A DNA stretch of 64,000 bases from Marinobacter sp. F4216. Lineage in GTDB: Bacteria; Pseudomonadota; Gammaproteobacteria; Pseudomonadales; Oleiphilaceae. The translations under genes and the position numbers were made by a program. The notes below the pieces were generated by a model. It was not told the DNA's origin and made no database searches. It was given only the letters and a program-made list of their open reading frames with translations. Location of the stretch: NCBI RefSeq assembly GCF_019931195.1, contig NZ_JAIOUO010000006.1, positions 186,001 to 250,000 on the forward strand, in the 5' to 3' direction. Below are positions 24,562 through 32,866 of this stretch, piece by piece; positions within the stretch are counted from its first letter, which is position 1, and each line of letters starts with the position of its first letter.

Positions 24562-25377
24562 ATGAAGGATCTGAACAACAAGGTGGCTGTGGTAACCGGT
24601 GCGGGTTCTGGAATTGGGCGGGCACTGGCCCAGGCGCTAGCTGCCAAGGGGTGCCGATTGGCGTTGTCCGATGTCAATGACACCGGGTTGGCGGAAACGG
24701 TGAAGTCGCTCGGTGATGTTGAGGTCAAAAGCTACCACCTGGATGTGTCAGACCGGGATGCAATCTACGCCCATGCTGAACAGGTACGGAAGGATTTTGG
24801 TCAGGTCAACCTGGTGATCAACAATGCCGGTGTCGCTCTGTCGGCGTCGGTCCGGGAAATGACCGACGAAGACTTCAAGTGGGTGATGGACATCGACTTC
24901 TGGGGGGTTGCCCACGGCACACGTGCCTTCCTGCCGCATCTGATCGAATCCGGTGATGGCCATGTGGTTAACATTTCCAGTGTGTTTGGGCTGATTGGCG
25001 TGCCCAAGCAAAGCGCCTACAACTCAGCCAAGTTCGCCGTCCGTGGCTTTACCGAGGCGTTGCGGCAGGAAATGAAGTTGGAGGAACAGGCGGTGGAAGT
25101 GAGCTGCGTACACCCGGGGGGCATCCGGACGAACATCGCCAACGCCGCGCGCATGGGCAAATCGGAGAATGCCGCAGGACTCCGCAAGGGGTTTGACAAG
25201 CTGGCTCTCACGACCCCGGAAAAGGCTGCGAACACCATCGTCAAAGGTATCCTGCGCAATGAATCCCGCATCCTTGTCGGTCCGGACGCCTGGGGCATCG
25301 ACGCCATCAACCGGCTTTTGGGCGCCGCCTACCAGCCTCTGGTGGAGCGTTTCTCGCGCAAGAACCTTTACGTGTAA
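24562..25377 (+). CDS. Short-chain dehydrogenase/reductase (SDR)
   Basis: 271 residues. A classical SDR: nucleotide motif TGAGSGIGRALAQA, NNAG motif, catalytic Ser in VVNISSVFGL, and Y-x3-K in SAYNSAKFAV. AGGAGA lies before the ATG. The Asp after the second strand (ALSDVND) favours NAD(H) over NADP(H). The C-terminal part resembles SDRs found with alkane or wax-ester metabolism, but the substrate is not known. A hairpin follows the stop. Confidence 0.9.
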   Translation: MKDLNNKVAVVTGAGSGIGRALAQALAAKGCRLALSDVNDTGLAETVKSLGDVEVKSYHLDVSDRDAIYAHAEQVRKDFGQVNLVINNAGVALSASVREMTDEDFKWVMDIDFWGVAHGTRAFLPHLIESGDGHVVNISSVFGLIGVPKQSAYNSAKFAVRGFTEALRQEMKLEEQAVEVSCVHPGGIRTNIANAARMGKSENAAGLRKGFDKLALTTPEKAANTIVKGILRNESRILVGPDAWGIDAINRLLGAAYQPLVERFSRKNLYV

Positions 25378-25383
25378 GGAACG

Positions 25384-25407
25384 GATGGCCGGAGTCATCC
25401 GGCCATC
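25384..25407 (+). terminator. Hairpin after the SDR gene
   Basis: GATGGCCGGA (25384-25393) and TCCGGCCATC (25398-25407) form a perfect 10-bp stem with loop GTCA, starting seven bases after the stop. There is no T-run, so termination would be weak or Rho-assisted. Confidence 0.5.
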
Positions 25408-25487
25408 ACACGGCAGTGCTTGTCCTGTTGGCAGACAGGAAAAACCACCTATACTTGCTGAGACGTCAGGGAAAGAAAACGATCAGC

Positions 25488-26594
25488 ATGGATAAGCCAA
25501 ACCAAATGGATTTGGGGGCAACACTGGAGCACAGCCGCTCCGGCCTCAGGGAGAGTCATCGCCGTTCATTGACACGACTCCTGTTTACCGTAACCGGCAC
25601 AGCCCTTGTGCTGTTTGCGTGCATGCAGTTTCTGGCGGGCGCGTTCTGGGTGGGTGGTGCAGAGCTATTGGCCAGTGTCGTGTTGTTTATCGGGTGTTGG
25701 TGGCTGAAAACCACACCACAGCTGCAGCAGTGGATCTATCTCTATCTGGCCTCTCTGTTCTCCTTCTTCCTGATCATCATGATCCTGCCCAATGCCTCGG
25801 TGACCGCATTCGTCTGGGTACTGATGATGCCAGTGCTGGCCTATTTGCTGCTGGGCAAGCATGAGGGATTGATCCTCAGTATGCCCTTCATGATGTTGGG
25901 CTGTTATTTCTACTACCGTTACCTCGGAAGCGTTGACAGCCCCCAGGTCGCCATCGATCTTCTGAACATGGTGTTATGCGCGGGCCTGATGCTGACCTTT
26001 GTTCACCTGTACGAAGTGCGACGGGAAGAGGCGGAGAGCCGGCTGGTGGAGGTGGCCCAGACCGACGGCCTTACCGGCCTGCCCAGCCGCAGCAGCTTCC
26101 AGGCAACGCTGGCCCGCACGTTGGCCGAAAGTGAACGCAGCGGCGCCGAATTTGCTCTGGTGATCATGGATATCGACCATTTCAAGCTGATTAACGACAC
26201 CCTCGGTCATGTTGCCGGCGACAAGGTCCTGAAACACATCGCCAGCCGATTGCAGGAAAGACTGCGGGCCACGGACTTCGTCGGGCGCATTGGTGGCGAG
26301 GAGTTTGGTCTGATTCTGCGTAACGTCCGGCCCGACCATGCCTTTGAGCTGATGGATGAGCTCCGGCAGGTGATTGCTGACAGGGACTTGCGGTACGGCG
26401 AAGACCGGATACGGGTGACCGCATCCTTTGGCATTGCCCACTGGCCCAGACACGGCCATACGGCGGAAACCCTGTTCTCCATGGCCGACCGGTCGCTATA
26501 CAAGGGTAAGACGGCCGGGCGCAACTGCGTGGTGTCGGCAGAGGCCCCGGGTCTGCTCCGTTCACGGGATATATTGGCTGGCGGCGCCGCCTGA
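25488..26594 (+). CDS. Membrane-bound diguanylate cyclase (GGDEF)
   Basis: 368 residues from the ATG at 25488. About six membrane helices occupy residues 25-185. The GGDEF domain begins at QTDGLTGLPSRSSF and has FKLINDTLGHVAGD and the active site RIGGEEFGLI. The inhibitory I-site RATD stands five residues before GGEEF, so product feedback is likely. It makes c-di-GMP from two GTP. The sensory part is a 6-helix module of unknown ligand. The ribosome binding site is weak. An earlier ATG at 25416 would add a hydrophilic stretch and is less likely. Confidence 0.93.
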   Translation: MDKPNQMDLGATLEHSRSGLRESHRRSLTRLLFTVTGTALVLFACMQFLAGAFWVGGAELLASVVLFIGCWWLKTTPQLQQWIYLYLASLFSFFLIIMILPNASVTAFVWVLMMPVLAYLLLGKHEGLILSMPFMMLGCYFYYRYLGSVDSPQVAIDLLNMVLCAGLMLTFVHLYEVRREEAESRLVEVAQTDGLTGLPSRSSFQATLARTLAESERSGAEFALVIMDIDHFKLINDTLGHVAGDKVLKHIASRLQERLRATDFVGRIGGEEFGLILRNVRPDHAFELMDELRQVIADRDLRYGEDRIRVTASFGIAHWPRHGHTAETLFSMADRSLYKGKTAGRNCVVSAEAPGLLRSRDILAGGAA

Positions 26595-26648
26595 ATCAGG
26601 TACCCTTGGAGCAGGTTCTGAGCTATCCCTGAACGAACGGACTGCCCT

Positions 26649-27431
26649 ATGTGTGAATTGCTGGCCATGAGCGCCAATACCCCCACCGACCTGTGCTTCA
26701 GTTTCACCGGCTTGACCCGACGCGGCGGCGCAACCGGTCCGCACAAGGATGGCTGGGGAGTCGCGTTTTATGAAGGCAAGGGTGTGCGGGCGTTCCACGA
26801 CGTGGACGCCAGCGCCAATTCCCGCATTGCCGAAATGGTTCAGACCCACCCGATCAAGAGTGAAGTGGCCATCTGCCATATTCGTCAGGCCAATGTGGGC
26901 AGTGTCTGCCTGGCCAATACCCATCCCTTTATCCGGGAGCTGTGGGGGCAGTACTGGGTGTTTGCCCACAACGGCCAGATTTCGGACGTCAAACCACAGC
27001 CTGGGTTTTACGAGCCGGTCGGCTCCACCGACAGCGAGGCCTTGTTCTGCCGGATGCTCAATCACCTGAGGGATCACTGCAACAGGGAAACGCCGGCCGA
27101 GGACCTGGTGCAGCATCTGGTCCAGCTGTCGGTCGAGTTTTCCCGGCTCGGGGTCTTCAACCTGTTGCTGAGTAACGGCGACTGGCTCTTTACCTATTGC
27201 AGCACCAAGATGGCTTGCATCACCCGCCGGGCACCGTTTGGGCCGGCACGACTCAGGGATGCCGATGTGATTGTCGATTTCGAGTCTGAAACCACGCCCG
27301 ATGATGTGGTCAGTGTGATCGTGACCGAACCGCTCACGGCCGACGAAGTCTGGGATATCTACCAGCCCGGGGAGTGGCGGTTGTGGCGTCAGGGCGGTGT
27401 TGTCTTGCAGGGACACGCTGGCGAAGCATGA
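26649..27431 (+). CDS. Class II glutamine amidotransferase (YafJ-like)
   Basis: 260 residues. Cys2 right after the initiator Met is the N-terminal nucleophile (MCELLAMS). GATGPHKDGWGVAFYEG, AICHIRQANVGSV, NTHPFIRELWGQYWVFAHNGQI and GSTDSEALFC complete the glutaminase fold of the Ntn type. No synthetase domain is attached, so the acceptor of ammonia (or another amide substrate) is unknown. YafJ is likewise a stand-alone protein. Confidence 0.93.
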   Translation: MCELLAMSANTPTDLCFSFTGLTRRGGATGPHKDGWGVAFYEGKGVRAFHDVDASANSRIAEMVQTHPIKSEVAICHIRQANVGSVCLANTHPFIRELWGQYWVFAHNGQISDVKPQPGFYEPVGSTDSEALFCRMLNHLRDHCNRETPAEDLVQHLVQLSVEFSRLGVFNLLLSNGDWLFTYCSTKMACITRRAPFGPARLRDADVIVDFESETTPDDVVSVIVTEPLTADEVWDIYQPGEWRLWRQGGVVLQGHAGEA

Positions 27432-27481
27432 TGCTGCCGGCCTGCTTGCCAGTCGGCTACGACAGGCCAGCCATGCTCGAA

Positions 27482-28387
27482 TTACTGCAATGTTCGCCGG
27501 TTGGTTGCCTGGTACTCCGGCGCGATGTGCTGCTCGATCTGTTTCTTGAACTCAGCGACCCGTTCGCTGTTGTCCTTGTCCCAGGGGTGGAAGTCCGGGC
27601 GGAAGTAATCCAGCCACGAGGGAATCAGGCTCGAAAACGCGCCCTTCCTGCCCCATAGCTGCCAGAGGCCCCGGGCCGAGTCTGTCAGCGAGAAGCGCTT
27701 GCGATCCCTGAGCATCATGCGAGCAGTGAACCAACTTGCCACCACTCCCAGAACGGCAGTGCTGAGTAACAGGTAAAACGCACGTTCGGTATAGGTGCCG
27801 CCGGCCTGTTTGAACACATCGTAGGCCACTGCCTTGTGTTCGGTTTCCTCGATGGCGTGCCAGACCCACAATGGCTGCATGCTCTCGTGCAGGTCTGCAC
27901 GGACATCGTCACGCTCCAGCAGCAAGTCCGCCATCATGGCAGTGATGTGTTCCAGGGCGCAGGTGATGGCCAGCTGGTGGCGCTCCGGCAGCAACCTCAC
28001 CACATCCAGCAGTTGTTTCAGGTCCTGTTCCATGGCTTCCACGGGCATGCCCAGTTCGGCAACGTGTTGATTCATAGCGTCGTGTTCCAGGGAATGCATG
28101 GCTTCCTGACCGATAAAGCCTCGTACCTCGCGCTTCAGTTTTTCGTCCTGAATGTCCTTTCGGAAGGCGCGCACAGAGTCAACAAAGAACTGTTCGCCCT
28201 GGGGGAATAGAACGGACAGGGCATTCATGGTGTGGCTGACCAGGTAATTGTTGTTGACCCAGTACCGGGGCACCCTGGCATCAAAGGTAAAGCCCATACG
28301 CTGGGGCTTGATGGTCACGGTCTCTGGCGTGTGTGAGGCTTTTCGCGGAATCGCCCCCGATTTGGCTGAGGCATCTGACGTCTGCAT
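27482..28387 (-). CDS. PF10118-type predicted metal-dependent hydrolase
   Basis: 301 residues, mostly helical. EAMHSLEHDAMNQ, ALEHITAMMADLLL and WHAIEETEHKAVAYDVF give an E/H-rich di-metal-like site of ferritin/oxygenase style, the hallmark of this family annotated as metal-dependent hydrolases. One membrane-like segment (YLLLSTAVLGVVASWFTARM) sits at about residue 210. It diverges from an AraC-type regulator across 221 bases, a common arrangement of regulator and target. The substrate is unknown. Confidence 0.8.
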   Translation of the reverse strand: MQTSDASAKSGAIPRKASHTPETVTIKPQRMGFTFDARVPRYWVNNNYLVSHTMNALSVLFPQGEQFFVDSVRAFRKDIQDEKLKREVRGFIGQEAMHSLEHDAMNQHVAELGMPVEAMEQDLKQLLDVVRLLPERHQLAITCALEHITAMMADLLLERDDVRADLHESMQPLWVWHAIEETEHKAVAYDVFKQAGGTYTERAFYLLLSTAVLGVVASWFTARMMLRDRKRFSLTDSARGLWQLWGRKGAFSSLIPSWLDYFRPDFHPWDKDNSERVAEFKKQIEQHIAPEYQATNRRTLQ

Positions 28388-28608
28388 GTCTGTACTCCCT
28401 TGTGGGCGGATGTCATGGCCCCAGTTTGTGGAAATCCAGAGAGTGTCGGAATGCGATTAGGGGACGGTCTCCGTTCAGGTTGGGACACGGGGCCTGTCGA
28501 TTGGCCGGATTGACGGAGTGGACCCAGGGCCGGCCCCACTGTCGGCCATGAGGGCTTTTGATAGAGTCGGTGACATTGCTTTGTACTCTTAACCGGGAAG
28601 GAACCACC

Positions 28609-29709
28609 ATGACCAGAACCGGACCGGGTCAGGAACGACGGACAGCGGGGTTGTCGCTGGTTCCCGGCGTTTACATGAAGGTACTGGCCGAGACGGTCCG
28701 CCGGCTTGGGCACAATGACCGGCTGATGTTCCAGGGCCTGAATGTTACTCCCGATGACCTGAAATCCAGCGACAGCCGCGTCTTCGCGACCGATGCGATT
28801 GTGCTGGCCCAGCGTGCCCTCCATCTGGCGGGATCGGATGGCCTGAGCTTTGCGCTGGCACGGCAGCTGCGCCTGACCATTCATGGCACGCTGGGCTTCG
28901 CGGCCCTCACCAGTCCGACCTTCTCGGCTGCGGTCGCCTCGGTGCAGCGTTATCTGCAGTTGCGGGCCCCTTTTCTGAGTATGGATTATTCCATCACCGG
29001 TAATCAGGTGCGGATGTATCTGCACGCAGAGCCTGGACTGCCGGAGCTGTATGACTTCCTGTTGGAGACCGTCAGCGCGACCCTGATTTACCTGACCGAA
29101 CAGCTACTGGACCGTGGCATCGCGGGGCAGCGGGGGCTGATCATGGAACAGGGCAAGCTGCCAGGTGTGATTGTCCGTCTGAGGGCGCTTGAGCCACCTT
29201 ACTACCCGCGTTTTGAGCGCCAGTTGCCCGTGCGCTTCGAGTATGGGCAGCCTGAAGACACGCTGGTGTTTCCCCTCGAATTGATGACCGTGCCGATGCG
29301 GCTGGCCGATGCGGATGCGTCCCGCATGGCCCGGGAGCAGTGCGAGCTGGAACTGCAAAAGGCGCTGAAGGAGCAAGGGGACATCAGTCTGGCCATTCGA
29401 AACATGTTGCGGATGATGCCGGGGCCTTTGCCCTCGCTGGAGGCCACCGCCGAGCGCTTTTTCGTATCCTCGAGAACCCTGAAACGACGGCTGGCAGAGC
29501 GCGATACCAGTTATCGGGAAATCGTTGAGGCGGTACTGAAAGACCGGGCCATTCAGTTGCTGCGCTATACCAACAAGTCAGCAACCGAAATTGCCTATGA
29601 ACTGGGGTATGCGGATCTGTCCAATTTCAGCCGTGCGTTTCGGAAGTGGACCGGCAAGTCGGCTGGCGAATTCCGGGAAACCGATCCGGCGCCCGACGTT
29701 GGTCCCTGA
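28609..29709 (+). CDS. AraC family transcriptional regulator
   Basis: 366 residues from the ATG at 28609, which has GGGAAGG upstream. The first 210 residues match the arabinose-binding-like sensor domain of OruR/ArgR/AraC types (LRLTIHGTLGFAALTSPTF). The C-terminal double helix-turn-helix includes AERFFVSSRTLKRRLAERDTS and ATEIAYELGYADLSNFSRAFRKWTG. It is likely to control the divergent PF10118 gene and perhaps itself. Related regulators control hydrocarbon or lipid genes, which fits the wax-ester context, but this is inference. Confidence 0.92.
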   Translation: MTRTGPGQERRTAGLSLVPGVYMKVLAETVRRLGHNDRLMFQGLNVTPDDLKSSDSRVFATDAIVLAQRALHLAGSDGLSFALARQLRLTIHGTLGFAALTSPTFSAAVASVQRYLQLRAPFLSMDYSITGNQVRMYLHAEPGLPELYDFLLETVSATLIYLTEQLLDRGIAGQRGLIMEQGKLPGVIVRLRALEPPYYPRFERQLPVRFEYGQPEDTLVFPLELMTVPMRLADADASRMAREQCELELQKALKEQGDISLAIRNMLRMMPGPLPSLEATAERFFVSSRTLKRRLAERDTSYREIVEAVLKDRAIQLLRYTNKSATEIAYELGYADLSNFSRAFRKWTGKSAGEFRETDPAPDVGP

Positions 29710-29802
29710 CCGGCGCTGGCAAAAAACGTCTCATCAGCCCTTGTGTATTTTCGTCCGGGCACCCATATAACTGTTTGAAACCAATCATTATCGGGACGTT
29801 TT

Positions 29803-30219
29803 ATGACCACTGACTTGGACGTGAAGGATACGCACAGCAAGCTGTTCGGGTACCTGCTCTGGATCTTCGGGTTCCTGGGTTCTCACCGGTTTTACTATGG
29901 AAAGCCAGTGACCGGCACCATCTGGTTCTTCACCCTGGGCCTATTGTTTGTCGGCTGGATCATCGATCTGTTCCTGATCCCGGCCATGGACCGGGAGGCG
30001 GACATCCGGTTCCGAAGCGGGGAAGTCAACTACAACATTGGCTGGTTACTGCTCACGTTCACCGGTGTCTTCGGCCTGCACAGGATGTACATGGGCAAGT
30101 GGATCAGCGGCATCATCTACCTGCTCACCGGCGGTCTGTTCCTGCTTGGTGTGCTCTATGATTTCTGGACCCTGAACGACCAGATTTCCATCCGCAACCG
30201 GGAACGGCGGTTCGGCTGA
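29803..30219 (+). CDS. TM2 domain protein
   Basis: 138 residues with two copies of a TM2-like unit: LFGYLLWIFGFLGSHRFYYG, then GLLFVGWIIDLFLIPAM, repeated as LLLTFTGVFGLHRMYMGKW, then GLFLLGVLYDFWTLND. The HRFYYG/HRMYMG loops are typical of TM2 proteins, small membrane proteins of unknown role. Its stop abuts the convergent wax ester synthase stop, so the two share an end. Confidence 0.85.
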   Translation: MTTDLDVKDTHSKLFGYLLWIFGFLGSHRFYYGKPVTGTIWFFTLGLLFVGWIIDLFLIPAMDREADIRFRSGEVNYNIGWLLLTFTGVFGLHRMYMGKWISGIIYLLTGGLFLLGVLYDFWTLNDQISIRNRERRFG

Positions 30220-31587
30220 TTACAGCCCCGCCGCCTGTTCCAGCTCTTCCAGCCCCTGCTCCAGCCCATCCAGCATCCGCTGGAGGCTGGGCAGGGTGCG
30301 CCGGCAACCGATGAGGCCAAATTCGACCTGATCGTTATAGCTGGTCAGCGTCATGTTCAGGGCCAGACGGTCCATCGCAATGGACACCGGGTACATGCCT
30401 TCCAGTCTCGCGCCGTTCCAGTACTGTGTCTCTTTCGGGCCGGGCACGTTGGAGATGACCACGTTGAAGGTCTGCCAGTCCGGCGCCATGCCGGTGAGCA
30501 GGTGGAAGGCGGCCGGTGCCATCATCAGCGCGGTGTAGTTGATGATTTCCTCGGACGACATCTGGGCGTAGCGATCCTTGGCCTCCTGAACCTCCCGGTG
30601 AATGTGCATCAGCCGTTCTGCCGGCTCGCTCAGGTCGGTTGCCAACGAAGCCAGGATCATGCCCACCTGATTACCTTCGGCACTGCTGTCGTCGTGCCGC
30701 AGGGACACTGGCACCATGGCCACCAGTGGCTTTTTCGGCAGGGCGTCCCGGTTCATTAGGTACACCCGCAACGCCGTGGCGCACATGGCCATCACCACAT
30801 CGTTTACGGTGGTGCCATAGGCATGGCATATCCGACGGATTCTCTCCATGCCGAACGACTGGGCGGCGAAACGGCGTGAACCGGTGATCTTCTGGTTCAG
30901 GACGCTGCGCGGCGCGTGGAAGATGGAATCGTACACGGGGTTTTTGCGGGCCTCGTTGACTGTGCGAAGAATCTCCCGGGCAACGGTGGGCAAGGTGCCC
31001 AGCTGCTTGCCCGATTCGCCCAGCCAGTGTCGGAGCGTACGCCACAGACTTGGCTCCGGGCCATCGTCCCGCCCGGAGCGAGCCGGCAGGTCCCAGATGG
31101 GCGGCATGTTCCGCTGGGACGGGTCGGACGACAACATGCGCCGAATCAGGCGCATGGCAGACATACCATCGACCAGCGAATGATGCACCTTGATGTACAG
31201 GGCAAACTGCCGGTCCTGCAGGCCCTCGATCAGATGCAATTCCCACAGGGGCCGTTCCCGATCCATCAGGTGTGAATGCTCGGCCGAAATGAAGGTCAGC
31301 AATTCCCGTATTCGTCCCGGTGTGGGCAGTGCCTCGAACCGGAAGTGATGCTCCAGATCCAGGTGGTCGTCGTGCACCCACACCGGCTGCGTCAGGCGGG
31401 TGTCGAGGCGGCGATCGAACGGTGCTGTCACATGAGTGTGCTGGCGGAGCTGCCCGGCCAGCTGGGCCACGTAATCGTCCGGCGCATCGTCAGGAAAAGA
31501 GAACAGCTGGAGCCCGCCCACGTGCATGGGTTGCTGGCGCTTTTCGAGCCAGAGAAACAGCTGATCGGTGGGGCTGAGAGATTTCAA
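30220..31587 (-). CDS. Wax ester synthase/acyl-CoA:diacylglycerol acyltransferase (WS/DGAT)
   Basis: 455 residues from a TTG at 31587, giving MKSLSPTDQLFLWLEKRQQP, the usual N-terminus of these enzymes; AAGGAT lies nine bases upstream. The catalytic motif KVHHSLVDGMSA (HHxxxDG) is present. The second half contains GTTVNDVVMAMC, FNVVISNVPGP and LEGMYPVSIAMDRLALN. It joins fatty alcohol and acyl-CoA into wax esters, stored as lipid inclusions. The sequence closely resembles the Marinobacter WS2-type synthases. An ATG at 31656 in frame would add an unrelated 23-residue stretch and has no good ribosome binding site. Confidence 0.93.
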   Translation of the reverse strand: MKSLSPTDQLFLWLEKRQQPMHVGGLQLFSFPDDAPDDYVAQLAGQLRQHTHVTAPFDRRLDTRLTQPVWVHDDHLDLEHHFRFEALPTPGRIRELLTFISAEHSHLMDRERPLWELHLIEGLQDRQFALYIKVHHSLVDGMSAMRLIRRMLSSDPSQRNMPPIWDLPARSGRDDGPEPSLWRTLRHWLGESGKQLGTLPTVAREILRTVNEARKNPVYDSIFHAPRSVLNQKITGSRRFAAQSFGMERIRRICHAYGTTVNDVVMAMCATALRVYLMNRDALPKKPLVAMVPVSLRHDDSSAEGNQVGMILASLATDLSEPAERLMHIHREVQEAKDRYAQMSSEEIINYTALMMAPAAFHLLTGMAPDWQTFNVVISNVPGPKETQYWNGARLEGMYPVSIAMDRLALNMTLTSYNDQVEFGLIGCRRTLPSLQRMLDGLEQGLEELEQAAGL

Positions 31588-31756
31588 ATGACGATCCTTG
31601 TTCTGGGCTTGGTGTGGATGACTTTGATGGTAGCCGAAGGTTTGGCACCCGGACATTGACCGGTCCGCAGAATTGACGGTTTCTGCCGGTCAGGTCTGAA
31701 CTAAGGTTAGGGTCGTAGCAGTTAATCAGGGAAATCAATACGCAAGAGGTGAGTCT

Positions 31757-32866
31757 TTGCCGACAGAGTCAGGCATACATGGCGTGAAGACAAGGTGCTG
31801 GGCTGGGTGTGTCGCAGTATTGATCCTGCTGACGGGGCTGTCGGCCGGGGTCAGGGCGCAGCAGGCGCCCGATGTGCGTCTGGAAACGGTCGCCCGGGAA
31901 CCGGTTCTGCATGAGATCCCGCTCAATGGCACGGTGAATCCGTTGAAGGCCTCGGGTATTTCCCCGGCTGTCGCCGGTCTGGTGGACTCGGTGCCGGTGG
32001 ACACGGGCGACCAGGTGGCCCGGGGCGATGTCCTGGTAGAGCTGGACGATGAGCAGGCGGTTTACGAACTGGCGGCGGCCAGAGCGGAAGCCAGCCAGGC
32101 CCGGGCGCTGTTGGCGGAGGCTGAACGCCGGTTACAGGAAGCCCAGTCTGTTGGCGCCGGACGGAACATCGCCGCCACCGAGGTGCGCAGCCGGGAGAAC
32201 GATGTCGTGGCGGCACGGGCGTCCCTGGCCCGAAATCAGGCGAGATTCAACCTGATGGAAGTCATGGTGCGCCGACATCAGGTATTGGCTCCGTTCGACG
32301 GGGTGGTCAGCAGCCGGAGTGTCGACCTGGGCGAGTGGATCACACCCGGCGGTGAGATCATGCAATTGGTGGACATCACCCACCTGCGCCTCGACTTTCA
32401 AGTGCCCCAGGAATACCTGCATCGCCTGGACGAACGTTCCCGGTTACTGGCTCGTGTCGGAAAGCACAGCAAACTGAAGGAAGCGCCGATCACTGTGCGG
32501 GTGCCGGTGACCGACCCCCAGGCCCGTACCTTTCTGCTGAGGGCGCGGCCACCGGAAGGTGAGACGGTCTGGCCGGGCATGGCGGTGCAGGCCACCCTGC
32601 AGGTGAGCACCGGCGAATCCGGACTGACCGTATCCCGGGATGCCCTCAACCGTTACCCCGAAGGCCGCGTTACCGTGTGGATTGCCACGCCTGCGGGGGA
32701 TGACACCTACACCGTCAGCGAAAAGCGGGTCCAGCTTGGTCTGGCCTTTCAGGGCAAGGTGGAAATCACCCGTGGTCTTGACGGGGGCGAGCAGGTGGTG
32801 GTGCGCGGCAACGAGTCGCTGACGGAGGGCATCACGGTCCGGCTGGCTGCCCGAGAGGCCCGGTAA
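31757..32866 (+). CDS. RND efflux system periplasmic adaptor (MFP)
   Basis: 369 residues with a signal peptide (LILLTGLSAGVRAQ). Membrane fusion protein features: lipoyl half motifs VDSVPVDTGDQVARGDVLVELDDEQ and VLAPFDGVVSSRSVDLGEWI, joined by an alpha-hairpin coiled coil rich in Ala/Glu/Arg, then beta-barrel and membrane-proximal parts. The start is TTG with AAGAGGTG upstream. The stop overlaps the start of the pump gene (TAATG). No TolC-like outer membrane factor is encoded nearby, so one from elsewhere must be used. Confidence 0.93.
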   Translation: MPTESGIHGVKTRCWAGCVAVLILLTGLSAGVRAQQAPDVRLETVAREPVLHEIPLNGTVNPLKASGISPAVAGLVDSVPVDTGDQVARGDVLVELDDEQAVYELAAARAEASQARALLAEAERRLQEAQSVGAGRNIAATEVRSRENDVVAARASLARNQARFNLMEVMVRRHQVLAPFDGVVSSRSVDLGEWITPGGEIMQLVDITHLRLDFQVPQEYLHRLDERSRLLARVGKHSKLKEAPITVRVPVTDPQARTFLLRARPPEGETVWPGMAVQATLQVSTGESGLTVSRDALNRYPEGRVTVWIATPAGDDTYTVSEKRVQLGLAFQGKVEITRGLDGGEQVVVRGNESLTEGITVRLAAREAR

